Below are positions 35,601-43,572 of a stretch of DNA of 64,000 nucleotides, piece by piece. Positions within the stretch are counted from its first letter, which is position 1; the number at the start of each line of letters is the position of its first letter. The stretch covers positions 83,614 to 147,613 of the forward strand of contig REBA01000009.1 in the NCBI GenBank assembly GCA_004294225.1, read 5' to 3'. The notes under the pieces are model-generated. The model made no database searches. It was given only the letters and a program-made list of their open reading frames with translations, and had not been told where the DNA came from. Origin of the DNA: Cytophagales bacterium (GTDB taxonomy: Bacteria > Bacteroidota > Bacteroidia > Cytophagales > Cytophagaceae). A program made the translations under genes and the position numbers.

Positions 35601-36936
35601 AAAAAAGGAAACAATTTCTAGTTCTTTACTCATTTCAATTAGTCAAAGACAGAAAGATTCTATCAACATAGAGCAGCTTCAAAAAGAAATACATCAACTT
35701 GAAAAAGAAATTGTAACTAAGAGCCAAACTTTTGAGCATCATTTAGCCAAAAATATTCAAATCAACTGGCATCAAGTCAAAGACAGCCTAAAAGCCAATG
35801 ATGTGGCTTTAGAAATGCTAAGATGTCGACATTTTACTTATAAATTTTCTGATTCTATTTTTTATCTTTCTCTGGTAATAAGCCCTCAAAATAAAAATGC
35901 TCCTGAAATGATTGTGCTTCCCAACGGGAATCAGATGGAGAAAAAATACTTTAGCTATTATAAGAATTGCGTTCGATTCGATTTGCAAGATGTATATTCT
36001 AAAAAAATATTTTGGGAGCCATTAAAGAATGTTATTGGAGAAGGTAAAAAGATTTATTTTTCTCCTGATGGGGTATATCATCTTATTAATCTAGAGGGAA
36101 TACCTAGTGGTAAAATTGGGCAAAACGTAATTGATGAGGAAACAATCGTACTTGTCGCAAACACTAAAGATATTGCACATAAAGCCAAGAAAATCAAAGC
36201 ATCTAAAAATGATAAGAATAAAATTGAGCTTATCGGTAATCCACAATTTTATATTTCTGAAATTAAAAATTCTAAGCAAAGACGTGTAGTGTCTTCTCTG
36301 CCGGGTTCTGAAACAGAAGTCAAAGAAATAGGTACTATTTTGAATAAAAAAGGAATTCAAACGGATGTTTTACTTAGTGCCAACGCAAGTGAGCAAAACA
36401 TAAAGTCGATGGTAGATCCTCAGATATTTCATATAGCAACCCATGGCTTCTTTTTGGCAAACCCATCTAGTATAGATGCAAATCGCTTATTTCTAAATGA
36501 TCAGCAGGAGAAACACAGCCCATTACTTCGAGCGGGTTTATTATTGACCAATGGAGGCAAATTATTTGATACAAAAAATATTTATAAGTTTAATAGTGAA
36601 GATGGAATACTTACCGCTAATGAAGCAATGAACCTACATTTAGACCATACAGATTTGGTTGTTTTGAGTGCTTGCGAGACAGCCGCAGGAGAAGTAAGTA
36701 CTGGTGAAGGCGTTTATGGGCTTCAGCGTTCATTCATGGTAGCCGGAGCAAAGAGTGTAATTATTTCCTTGTTTAAGGTCTCAGATAGTATTACCGAAGA
36801 ATTAATGGCAAGTTTTTATAAGAAATGGATAGAATCAGGGGATAAAAGAGCCGCATTTATAGCAGCTAAAAAAGAGATAAGGGAAAAGTATAACCAAGCC
36901 AATTATTGGGCTAATTTCATTATGATGGGTTTATAA
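32686..36936 (+). CDS. Exported TPR-repeat protein with C-terminal CHAT protease domain
   Basis: 1416 residues. An N-terminal hydrophobic signal or anchor (about 3-24) is followed by roughly 900 residues of tetratricopeptide-like helices (for example YQKGNYIEALDISEKYL, DFQSAEKLLNEAHQVYL), a linker with coiled-coil character (about 980-1030) and a CHAT (caspase-like) domain from about 1040 to the end. The catalytic pair is intact: H1253 in HIATHGFFL and C1330 in VLSACETAAGEVSTGEG, followed by RSFMVAGAKSVIISLFKV. CHAT domains are caspase/separase-family proteases; many TPR-CHAT proteins are activated by protein or peptide signals. Export would be unusual for an intracellular defence protease. 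It stands alone between queD-like and tRNA-Leu, with no obvious substrate gene next to it. Confidence 0.88.
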   Translation: MRFFYYVLIIILALKLNIGVLFAKSGTENIDYYSKVELEYQKGNYIEALDISEKYLKEIENLVGKKHFIYARLAFQNAKINDALGDLSNYKKKLSEARKSLQLSDKKDVKSHAEALLSGADCFIDFGDYANAHNLLLDSKLLSEAKYSATEEHYIDKVKLKYAEVLLSEGFINKALPLVNKSLDYRNKRDVRKDIVKNEKTGVESKVVLSSEERLNRKRDIADAINLLIRIYIANGKLAQADSLVEATTEWVDAVLSKKDITYIKYMMLDGQLLELAEDTELAADVYDKAMKSYKKIKTLKSNKPNKTILDIFEKQVAATRFDNPDRASSLTKKMKNQIISAYGEENQYISKIYLTEVIELMLEQNYASADTMLRKLLQNKKIYPIDNLIKAKALDLLLDIQVELNKFKEAENTLQQIVSIKRKYYSPNAPALHLNYLDLANFKVVYSNQFKEVDTLFTNGLKVIEEEVPPSYPSYFTYHYKYAKYLYYSDRLQEAEKYLSIVADNVRLEFGKNSKEFCEALCQLSNAQTDNGNYAGAIGNLELASEALNNAPQKSEADRVGLIEQYVHYYTTIGDFEEVQAQAKKAGRIINKKDKFQLEYSGAIEKNIELKINQGYYQEAEEEVTALLENYTNALGKDNKKLASCLDLASRIEEVFGHFSKGEEYAQKSAEITRLNFGDSSLVHMQSLNHLVQIYIATHEYELAEKIANQIVNIYRKKLEKKHILLAQGLNTLAHIKVIRNKTSPVTENYFKEALQIIESTLSKAHPKYAEVLTNYAQLKIDFKDFQSAEKLLNEAHQVYLNKFGEGNIHSIHSFFVLGNLHSYRRNFDAAKKEFLKARTLTNKVFGKEHPMYVNALSKEIQMEYALGNIKQAAKDFEEVANINLAFISNYFEGLTERDKNIQNARIKSDFEFFYNIVAKLGKEDPSLVAKAYNYVLASKSMLLNSNIKTKTRIYESKDTVLIKKYQDWVRKKETISSSLLISISQRQKDSINIEQLQKEIHQLEKEIVTKSQTFEHHLAKNIQINWHQVKDSLKANDVALEMLRCRHFTYKFSDSIFYLSLVISPQNKNAPEMIVLPNGNQMEKKYFSYYKNCVRFDLQDVYSKKIFWEPLKNVIGEGKKIYFSPDGVYHLINLEGIPSGKIGQNVIDEETIVLVANTKDIAHKAKKIKASKNDKNKIELIGNPQFYISEIKNSKQRRVVSSLPGSETEVKEIGTILNKKGIQTDVLLSANASEQNIKSMVDPQIFHIATHGFFLANPSSIDANRLFLNDQQEKHSPLLRAGLLLTNGGKLFDTKNIYKFNSEDGILTANEAMNLHLDHTDLVVLSACETAAGEVSTGEGVYGLQRSFMVAGAKSVIISLFKVSDSITEELMASFYKKWIESGDKRAAFIAAKKEIREKYNQANYWANFIMMGL

Positions 36937-36963
36937 AAATAGATAGATATTTTTATAATACGC

Positions 36964-36994
36964 TTTGTAATTATAAAATAAAATGATACTTTTG
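36964..36994 (+). promoter_or_regulatory. Promoter of tRNA-Leu
   Basis: TTTG (36964-36967), 19 bases, TACTTTTG (36987-36994). Same geometry as the tRNA-Glu promoter. The tRNA starts 20 bases after the -7 box. Confidence 0.8.
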
Positions 36995-37013
36995 CCAACC
37001 AATTAAAAAATGA

Positions 37014-37095
37014 GCGGATGTGGCGAAATTGGTAGACGCACTAGACTTAGGATCTAGCGCTGCGAGGCATGGGGGTTCGAGTCCCTCCATCCGCA
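37014..37095 (+). tRNA. tRNA-Leu (anticodon TAG)
   Basis: Acceptor stem GCGGATG/CATCCGC, anticodon stem CTAGA/TCTAG around CTTAGGA, long variable arm with a TGC/GCA stem (class II tRNA), and T arm with GGTTCGAGTCC. The discriminator base is A; the bases after it (CAA) mean the 3' CCA is not fully encoded, unlike tRNA-Glu here. Confidence 0.97.
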
Positions 37096-37096
37096 C

Positions 37097-37134
37097 AAAA
37101 AAAGGATTGTTCTGAAAAGAGCAATCCTTTTTTT
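37097..37134 (+). terminator. Intrinsic terminator after tRNA-Leu
   Basis: GGATTG-TTCTGAAAAGAG-CAATCC hairpin, flanked by an A-run and seven T. Confidence 0.8.
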
Positions 37135-37202
37135 CTAATACTTTTGAATAAGAAATTAACAACCTCAAAAAAATACACTAATCAATAGTTTATATTATAA
37201 TA

Positions 37203-37330
37203 CCTTGGGCACATCCCGCTGAAAAAGCGGGTCGGGCTGTACGCTACAAGTCCGACCACTCAAAATGCCCACCCGCTTCGGGCTTTTCGCTTCCATCCCT
37301 TGTGCGACATCAGTTCGTGTGGTATGAGGT
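37203..37330. repeat. GC-rich interspersed structured element
   Basis: A sharp GC-rich island in AT-rich surroundings. Three hairpins: CCCGCT (37215-37220) / AGCGGG (37226-37231); GTCGG (37231-37235) / CCGAC (37252-37256); and CCCG (37272-37275) / CGGG (37279-37282). The string GGTCGGGCTGTACGCTACAA and a second GGGCTTTTCGCT copy-like block resemble intergenic repeats that I remember from many Bacteroidota genomes, possibly REP-type elements. Strand and function are not known. Confidence 0.5.
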
Positions 37331-37556
37331 TTCGTTTTTTTTAATTTTTATGTTTCAGTGAGAAGCTGAAAATTGGAAAAAGTGCAAGAGAGACCCTTGT
37401 ACTAGATATTATTTTACATTCTAGTAAATAGGTGTATATCGCTTTTAAATCTGAAACCACCCACACAGTAGGTAATGAATAGACCAATGTAGTAATTTTT
37501 TGTTTTGCTGAATATTATGAAATGGTTAAGTAGGATTAATTTCTCGATTTTATAAC

Positions 37557-37564
37557 TATCTTTG
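37557..37564 (+). promoter_or_regulatory. Predicted -7 element for the exported protein gene at 37605
   Basis: TATCTTTG fits TAnnTTTG, 40 bases before the ATG. No clear -33 box. Confidence 0.45.
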
Positions 37565-37604
37565 GGCTAAGTTATATCAATTTTATTCAATTAAAACAAA
37601 CACT

Positions 37605-38210
37605 ATGAACAAGATTAAAGTATTTACAGCATTAGTAGGCTTATTAATTTCTTTTACCACTACAGCACAAAGAGTTTCATTGGTAGATGGTAGTGTCGCA
37701 TCTCTAAAAGGAGAAAAAAAAGTAAACATACAATTTGATTATGATGGAATGGGAGTAGGTAGCTTTGCCGATGAAAGTGATTATGTTGCCAAGAAAAAGA
37801 AAGATTATAATGAAAAAGAGCCAGGCAGAGGCGACACATGGGAAAAATCTTGGATTGGTGATAGAAAGAATCGCTTTGAGCCACAATTTATTGAATTGTT
37901 TTCTAAACACTCTTCTATAATAGTTGGAAATTATCCTGATGCAAAATATACGCTAGTGTTCAAAACAACATTTACAGAACCAGGATTTAATGTTTACGTA
38001 GCTCGTAAAAATGCTACTATTAATGGTATTGCTACTGTAATAGAGACAACTTCAAAGAAAGTTATAGCTGAATACAGGGTCAATAAGGCACCAGGACGCA
38101 CTTTCGGTGGTTATGATTTTGATACAGGAACACGTATTCAAGAGGCTTATGCAACTGCTGGCAAAGGATTAGGCAAAACTATTGCTGATGCATTAAAAAA
38201 GATTAAATAA
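37605..38210 (+). CDS. Exported hypothetical protein
   Basis: 201 residues. A signal peptide ends in TTTA with Gln next (AQRVSL). The mature domain has a charged middle (DYVAKKKKDYNEKEPGRGD) and beta-rich strands: YTLVFKTTFTEPGFNVYVA, then ATINGIATVIETTSKKVIA and a C-terminal helix (GKGLGKTIADALKKIK). This looks like a conserved Bacteroidota periplasmic or outer-membrane-associated protein, but I cannot name the family. It has its own promoter and terminator, so it is a single-gene unit. Confidence 0.75.
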   Translation: MNKIKVFTALVGLLISFTTTAQRVSLVDGSVASLKGEKKVNIQFDYDGMGVGSFADESDYVAKKKKDYNEKEPGRGDTWEKSWIGDRKNRFEPQFIELFSKHSSIIVGNYPDAKYTLVFKTTFTEPGFNVYVARKNATINGIATVIETTSKKVIAEYRVNKAPGRTFGGYDFDTGTRIQEAYATAGKGLGKTIADALKKIK

Positions 38211-38220
38211 TTATTTTTAC

Positions 38221-38270
38221 TTTCATATTTAAAAGACCATCATCCTAGTAATGGTCTTTTAAATATGAAA
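38221..38270. terminator. Perfect 20-bp stem terminator, probably bidirectional
   Basis: 38221-38240 and 38251-38270 are exact reverse complements (core AAAAGACCAT / ATGGTCTTTT) with loop CATCCTAGTA. It lies 10 bases beyond the stop at 38210 and 113 bases from the convergent gene. Confidence 0.8.
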
Positions 38271-38383
38271 TTTTTAGGTTAAAGGTTCTGGAGTGGATTT
38301 ATTTCTGGCGATAAAATCACAAAAAATTGATTACAAAAGTCTTTAGGGTTTTATAAAACCTAATTGACGTGAATATCATAGCA

Positions 38384-38905
38384 TCAAAACACAACCCTGA
38401 TTTCCTCTTTAATAAATTTCAAGGCTGGGCTTATTGGGTCTTGATTTCTTTGCATTAAGTTTTCAAAAACCATTTTAGCAAGTTCTATACTTCTTGCATC
38501 TTTTGGAACATCTAGAGCAGCTGAATTGATAATAGACATCACATCTTCCATTGCTTTTTTTATCAGATTCCAAGAATTGTCTGTCATATAAACTTGTTGA
38601 GATAAATTATGATTGTATTCATTCCTGATTTCAGTAAGTAGTTTTTGATGAAATTGAGAAACATCTATGCCTGGTTCATTGATTCTAATGACGAGATTAT
38701 GTGGTGAAATTCTTTCTAAAAAAAGACACATTCTTTCATAAGCTTGCAATCTTATGGGTAGTATTATGTCGGTATTTTTTAATTTCAGCTCTACCACTCT
38801 TTTCTCAAATTCTTTGGCTAGAAATGAATTAATCGTTACGTACATTCCATAAAGCACCAAAGCTGCTGGTAAAATTATTTTCAATAAATCTAATAGTGTT
38901 TCCAT
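38384..38905 (-). CDS. Membrane-anchored hypothetical protein
   Basis: 173 residues: one N-terminal membrane segment (about 8-28, IILPAALVLYGMYVTI) and a helical cytoplasmic part (RLQAYERMCLFLERISP, FHQKLLTEIRNEYNHNLSQQ). I do not recognise a named family, although the arrangement looks like a conserved Bacteroidota protein. It is last in the run cysS, cyclase-like M28, RDD, this gene (34 bases after RDD). Confidence 0.7.
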   Translation of the reverse strand: METLLDLLKIILPAALVLYGMYVTINSFLAKEFEKRVVELKLKNTDIILPIRLQAYERMCLFLERISPHNLVIRINEPGIDVSQFHQKLLTEIRNEYNHNLSQQVYMTDNSWNLIKKAMEDVMSIINSAALDVPKDARSIELAKMVFENLMQRNQDPISPALKFIKEEIRVVF

Positions 38906-38939
38906 TTTGGTATAATTTAATTAAAGATTGATTTGAATT

Positions 38940-39365
38940 TTATTTAAGGGTTACATAGGAGTCATGCACTACTCTTGTTTTAGAGAGTTGGTCATGCCAT
39001 CCCAAACTGAAAATTAGAAAAGACAAGTTATCCAATGGGATATTTCTAGAAATAGAACGAATAGCTATGGCGGCTATGCTGGGTTTTTCGCCTTCATCAT
39101 TCACTACTCTGGTTTTGGTAATGAATTTTCCAATAGATTTTGAAAAAAACAATTCTGTAAAAAAGTAATAGCAAGTACTTAATACAAGCAAGTATATCAA
39201 AACTTTAGGGTCTTCGTTTTGCAGGTTTTCTATCTTTATCTCAATGCCCAGATATCGATGAGCCTTAATTAATAAAAAAAATACCAACTGGTCTATCACA
39301 TAATTAATAATTCTGGTGGGTAGAGAAGCTATTTGGTATTGTTTACCCTGATCGTTTATCTCCAT
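38940..39365 (-). CDS. RDD-family membrane protein
   Basis: 141 residues. The RDD signature is RIINYVIDQLVFFLL at about 18-32. A second membrane segment lies near 53-72 and is followed by SIGKFITKTRVVNDEGEKPS and IAIRSISRNIP, typical for this family of small membrane proteins (some act in ion transport; most have no known role). It starts 1 base after the M28 gene stop, so translation is probably coupled. Confidence 0.85.
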   Translation of the reverse strand: MEINDQGKQYQIASLPTRIINYVIDQLVFFLLIKAHRYLGIEIKIENLQNEDPKVLIYLLVLSTCYYFFTELFFSKSIGKFITKTRVVNDEGEKPSIAAIAIRSISRNIPLDNLSFLIFSLGWHDQLSKTRVVHDSYVTLK

Positions 39366-39366
39366 A

Positions 39367-40398
39367 TTATTCGTTGTATAAAACTTCCAGCAGGGTTTGT
39401 CCTACAGCGTTCAAAGTAATTTTGTCAATAATTTCCATATTGTCTTTATGGGTATGATGGTACCAACCAAAGTAGGAGTTTGCTTCATCGTTATATTCAA
39501 TGATGTCAATCATAGGTATTCTGGCGATGTTATTGACATAGCTATGGTCATCTGTTATTCCAGGGGTTTTCTCAAAAGTAAAGAATTGCCCAAAACCTGC
39601 TTTATGAGCTGTGTTCCATATTTTTTGCATCACTTCTGGGGCAAAGTTCATGCTTGTCCCCTCCATGGCAAATACGGCATCTTTAGCACCTACCATATCT
39701 AGCAATATTCCGTAATATGCAGAATAATTGGGGGTGTGTTTGTTTTTTGCCCAATATTGAGAGCCAAGACACCAGCTATCCGAAGTTCCTGTTCCAGGCA
39801 TACCTTCTGAATAGCCATAGTCTTCACTATCGAAGAAAATGATGTCAATACCTATGGCCAATTTTGGTTCAGAGATTTGAATTACCCTAGCAAGCTCAAT
39901 CAGAACACCTACTCCACTTGCTCCATCATTGGCACCATCTATAGGAGTGTTTTTTTGAATACTATCTTTTTCGGCAAATGGTCTAGAATCCCAATGAGCA
40001 GCAAGGAGTATGCGTTTGTTCGATTGAGGATTGATGCTAGCAATAATATTTCTACTTTTCAGCATTGTTCCATCAAATGCTCTGGCTTGAAAATTTTGTT
40101 CTATTACTTCAAAATTATATTTCTTCAATTGATTGACTAAGTAATCGCCACACTTTACATGAGCTACAGAATTTGGGATTCTGTGACCAAAAGCTACTTG
40201 TTGAGCAATAAAGTAATAAGCACTATCGCTATTGAAACTTGGAGCTTTGATGATAGGTCTACTGTCATTGCTTTTAGTAGCTTGTTTCTGCGATGTTTCA
40301 TTGCAGCTAAAGAGGAGAGCAGTAATAGCTAGAATCATCCATAAGATGATTGAGGAATGATTTTGTGGATTACTGATTTTGCTTCTATTATTCTTCAT
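39367..40398 (-). CDS. M28-family lipoprotein, probable glutaminyl-peptide cyclotransferase
   Basis: 343 residues. Lipoprotein signal with LLFSC (C32). Zinc-site blocks are AAHWDSRPFAEKD, NDGASGVGVLIELAR, IIFFDSEDYG and TDDHSYVN; SWCLGSQYW matches bacterial type II glutaminyl cyclases more than aminopeptidases of the same fold. Such enzymes turn N-terminal Gln into pyroglutamate on exported proteins. Many secreted proteins in this window begin with Gln after the signal peptide, which fits. It overlaps the cysS 3' end by 11 bases and is followed by RDD after 1 base. Aminopeptidase activity is the main alternative. Confidence 0.82.
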   Translation of the reverse strand: MKNNRSKISNPQNHSSIILWMILAITALLFSCNETSQKQATKSNDSRPIIKAPSFNSDSAYYFIAQQVAFGHRIPNSVAHVKCGDYLVNQLKKYNFEVIEQNFQARAFDGTMLKSRNIIASINPQSNKRILLAAHWDSRPFAEKDSIQKNTPIDGANDGASGVGVLIELARVIQISEPKLAIGIDIIFFDSEDYGYSEGMPGTGTSDSWCLGSQYWAKNKHTPNYSAYYGILLDMVGAKDAVFAMEGTSMNFAPEVMQKIWNTAHKAGFGQFFTFEKTPGITDDHSYVNNIARIPMIDIIEYNDEANSYFGWYHHTHKDNMEIIDKITLNAVGQTLLEVLYNE

Positions 40399-41881
40399 AT
40401 TGCCAATCTACTAATGTTTTTGAATCTTTGATAAGTAAGCCTTCTGATTTAAAATAAGATCGTATTTTATCTACTTTTGCATAATCTTTTTGATTTTTTG
40501 CATCTGAATATAGTTCTAATAAACCATTAATAAACCCAGAACTATTCGTGGTTTTTTCTTCTACTAGTCCTAATATATTTTCAACAATATCGATGTAGGT
40601 CTTTTGTAATAATTCAAATGTTGATTTCTGTATTGTATTGATATCAGATTGATTGGTATTGAATGAGTTTATTTTTTTTAATAAATTAAATAATGAGGCT
40701 ATGGTAGCAGCAGTATTAAAATCATCGTTTAAACCTAAAAAGCAATCATTACAAAATTTTATAATTTCAGCATCTAAGGTAGAATTGATTGATTCATTAG
40801 CACCTTCATCTGGCTTTAAAGTTTTTATTATTTTAAGTCCATTGATGATTTTTTTATAAGCCTTAGTAGATGCTGATAAAGCTTCGTTAGAGAAATCTAG
40901 TGTACCTCTATAATGTGCTTGTAATATAAAGAACCTTATGGTCATTGGGCTATAAGCTTTTTCTAACAAAACATGATTGCCAGTAGTAAGCTCCTCTACA
41001 GTAATAAAATTACCTAATGATCTTGCCATTTTCTGCCCATTGATAGTAACCATATTATTGTGTAGCCAATATTTTGCTGGGGTGCAACCAAAGCAAGAAT
41101 TACTTTGAGCCAATTCAGATTCATGATGAGGAAACTGCAAATCCATTCCTCCACCGTGAATATCAAATTGGTTGCCAAGGTATTTAGTACTCATGGCCGT
41201 ACATTCTAGATGCCAACCAGGGAAACCTTCACTCCAAGGAGAATCCCAACGCATCAAATGTTCGGGAGATGCTTTTTTCCATAAAGCAAAATCCATTGGA
41301 TTCTTCTTTTCTTCCTGACCTTCTAAAGCTCTTGTGCCTTCTAAAAGTTCTTCGGTATTTCTGCCCGATAGTTCCCCATATTTGAATTTTGCGGCATATT
41401 GTTGGATGTCAAGATAAACGGAGCCATTGCTTTCGTAGGCATAGCCGTTTTCTATTATTTTTTGAGTAATTTTTATTTGTTCGGGAATATGTGCTGAGGC
41501 TCTTGGTTCTATGCTAGGAGGCAGTACATTGATTTTTTTTAGCATTTGATGAAAGGAGTTGGTGTATTGCTGAACTACTTCCATGGGTTCTATTTTTTCA
41601 ATTTTAGCTTTCTTTTGAATTCTGTCTTCTCCAGAGTCTGCTACTTCATCGGTCAAATGTCCTACATCGGTAATGTTGCGAACGTATCTTACTTTGTAGC
41701 CTAAGAATTTTAGGTACCTATATATTACATCAAAATTAATATTGCTTCTCGCATGGCCAAGATGAGGGTCGCTATATACGGTAGGTCCACAAACATACAT
41801 TCCTACAAAAGGGCTGTTCAGTGGTTCGAAGATTTCTTTTTTTCTACTGAGTGTATTATAGACTTTTAAAATTCCCTGCAT
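40388..41881 (-). CDS. cysS: Cysteinyl-tRNA synthetase
   Basis: Class I synthetase charging tRNA-Cys, 497 residues. HIGH motif as HLGH (H40-H43) in [12 protein letters not shown], zinc and cysteine-selecting residues in [10 protein letters not shown] and WHLECTAMS, then [17 protein letters not shown]. The KMSKS loop reads KMARSLGN. The C-terminal ~130 residues form the helical anticodon-binding part. First gene of a four-gene run on the minus strand. Confidence 0.97.
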   Translation of the reverse strand: MQGILKVYNTLSRKKEIFEPLNSPFVGMYVCGPTVYSDPHLGHARSNINFDVIYRYLKFLGYKVRYVRNITDVGHLTDEVADSGEDRIQKKAKIEKIEPMEVVQQYTNSFHQMLKKINVLPPSIEPRASAHIPEQIKITQKIIENGYAYESNGSVYLDIQQYAAKFKYGELSGRNTEELLEGTRALEGQEEKKNPMDFALWKKASPEHLMRWDSPWSEGFPGWHLECTAMSTKYLGNQFDIHGGGMDLQFPHHESELAQSNSCFGCTPAKYWLHNNMVTINGQKMARSLGNFITVEELTTGNHVLLEKAYSPMTIRFFILQAHYRGTLDFSNEALSASTKAYKKIINGLKIIKTLKPDEGANESINSTLDAEIIKFCNDCFLGLNDDFNTAATIASLFNLLKKINSFNTNQSDINTIQKSTFELLQKTYIDIVENILGLVEEKTTNSSGFINGLLELYSDAKNQKDYAKVDKIRSYFKSEGLLIKDSKTLVDWQYEE

Positions 41882-42149
41882 TTTTATAAATTAATATTAT
41901 TTCAAAATATAAAATCTTATTATTCTTTTATCTCGCAAAGCTATTTTAAAAATAGCTTATCCCCAAAGATTATTGAAGGTTGTTAGGAATTGATATTTAA
42001 AATAGAGCTATAAAGATAATTTACCATTTTCAAAGGTATGTAATCCAAGAATAAGAATTAAGTTGTGATAATGAAACTGTATTATTTTTTAAATAGGTCT
42101 TTGTTTTTATTGCCCTATTTTGTTTAACTTCCAATAAAAATACATTGAA

Positions 42150-42986
42150 ATGGCATTCGAGTTTTTAAATAAGTTGAGTAATCTTCAACAAAGAACTATA
42201 GCGGGTTTGAGTGGTGCTATAGTAATGGTTAGCATGATTTATTTTAATGAGTGGACTTACTTTGCTTTGTTTTTCGGCATCACTTATTTAGTACTTAAAG
42301 AATTTTACAATCTTATTCAACAAGCAGGAATCAAGCCTAATAAGTATTATGGGTTGATATCAGGGATGAGTATTTTTACACTTATATTTTTAATAGAAAA
42401 GAAGCTTATTTTATTTAACTTTTATTTTTTACTCTTTCCTGTATTATTTTCGGTTTTTTTGATAGAATTATTCAAGAAAAGTGATACACCATTTAAGAAC
42501 ATTGCATTTGCTTTCTTGGGAATTATATACATCGCAATTCCTTTTGCTTTGATGAATGTTACGGCTTTTATTAGTGGTGCATATAATTTTCAGATTGTAT
42601 TGGGTATGCTGTTATTGCTTTGGGCGAATGATGTAGGAGCTTATTTTTCTGGTCGATTTTTGGGCAAACATCTATTATTCCCAAGAGTGTCTCCAAAGAA
42701 AACTTGGGAAGGTGCAATCGGTGGAGCTCTATGCACATGCTCTGCTTCTTTGTTATTGAATAATTGGTTTCCTTCTACTTTAGATAAATTTCATTGGTTA
42801 ATTTTGTCTTTAATTATCGTGGTAGCTGGAAGTTATGGAGATTTGGTAGAATCAATGCTTAAGCGAAGCTTAGCTTTGAAAGATTCGGCACAAACGATAC
42901 CAGGGCATGGTGGTTTTTTAGATCGATTTGATAGTTTTTTATTAGCTTCTCCATTTGTAGCTGCATTTTTGAAACTATTGCTTTGA
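42150..42986 (+). CDS. cdsA: Phosphatidate cytidylyltransferase
   Basis: Integral membrane enzyme making CDP-diacylglycerol from phosphatidic acid and CTP, the branch point of phospholipid synthesis. 278 residues with about eight hydrophobic segments. The family signature near the C-terminus includes PKKTWEGAIGG, GDLVESMLKRSLALKDS and PGHGGFLDRFDSFL. It is followed 63 bases later by the TerB-like gene. Confidence 0.95.
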   Translation: MAFEFLNKLSNLQQRTIAGLSGAIVMVSMIYFNEWTYFALFFGITYLVLKEFYNLIQQAGIKPNKYYGLISGMSIFTLIFLIEKKLILFNFYFLLFPVLFSVFLIELFKKSDTPFKNIAFAFLGIIYIAIPFALMNVTAFISGAYNFQIVLGMLLLLWANDVGAYFSGRFLGKHLLFPRVSPKKTWEGAIGGALCTCSASLLLNNWFPSTLDKFHWLILSLIIVVAGSYGDLVESMLKRSLALKDSAQTIPGHGGFLDRFDSFLLASPFVAAFLKLLL

Positions 42987-43049
42987 TAAAATTTTATAAA
43001 TTAATTAGTATTTTATATATTTATAGCTAGTCACTTAAACTATTGTATT

Positions 43050-43484
43050 ATGTCCATAATGGATTTGTTTTCAAGCAAAGATCATCGTTTGGTTAAGGCT
43101 CACCTTAAAAATTTAATTGCTCTTTCAAAAGTCGATAACTTTATTGCTCATACTGAGCGAGACCTTATTTTTAAGATTGGTGAAAGAAATGGGTTTAGTG
43201 AAGAAACCATTGAAGAAATTGTAGAGGAAACTTCCCCCTCTGAAGCTCCGGTTCCGCTTAATGATTCTGATCGTTTTGATGATTTGTTTGATTTAGTTCA
43301 TCTAATGTTGGTTGATGGCATTATTCATGAAAGTGAAATTGACTTTTGTATGGTAATGGCAGAAAAATTAGGTTTTAAGAAGGCTATTGTAGGAGTATTG
43401 GTAAGAAAAATTTCTATGAATATTGTTAATGGACTTAATAAAGAAGCTATAAAAACTGATGTTTCTAATTTTATCAAATTTTGA
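43050..43484 (+). CDS. TerB-like (TerB/YoaX helical) protein
   Basis: 144 residues, all-helical and acidic. LKNLIALSKVDNFIAHTERD at the N-terminus and LVHLMLVDGIIHESEIDFC in the middle are the two metal-binding-type acidic helices of the TerB fold. TerB-family proteins act in tellurite resistance and more broadly at the membrane surface; no other Ter gene is here. It lies between cdsA and bioF and ends at a terminator, so it is not part of the biotin operon. Confidence 0.75.
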   Translation: MSIMDLFSSKDHRLVKAHLKNLIALSKVDNFIAHTERDLIFKIGERNGFSEETIEEIVEETSPSEAPVPLNDSDRFDDLFDLVHLMLVDGIIHESEIDFCMVMAEKLGFKKAIVGVLVRKISMNIVNGLNKEAIKTDVSNFIKF

Positions 43485-43530
43485 TTTTATTAAAATTAGA
43501 AATCTATTTTGATAGAAATTTAAAGTTTCA

Positions 43531-43557
43531 CTCACTGATTTTTCAGTGAGTTTTTTT
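43531..43557 (+). terminator. Intrinsic terminator between the TerB-like gene and bioF
   Basis: CTCACTGA (43531-43538) / TCAGTGAG (43543-43550), loop TTTT, followed by seven T. It ends 16 bases before the bioF ATG, so bioF must be transcribed by readthrough or from a promoter I cannot pick out. Confidence 0.85.
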
Positions 43558-43572
43558 ATTAAATGTTGATTG

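Larger units (their letters stand above)
37135..37604. other. Long gene-free stretch with a GC-rich structured element
   Basis: 470 bases between the tRNA-Leu terminator and the next gene. It holds the GC-rich repeat at 37203-37330, otherwise AT-rich sequence without a credible open frame, and the -7 box at 37557-37564. Confidence 0.6.

Noticed and set aside
32686..36936. A type III-E CRISPR-associated TPR-CHAT (Csx29-like) protease
   Set aside because: No CRISPR array or cas gene is in the window, and the protein has an export signal.
36971..37168. A 65-residue minus-strand open frame containing MEGLEPPCLAALDPKSSA
   Set aside because: It is the antisense of tRNA-Leu, a well-known false ORF in databases.
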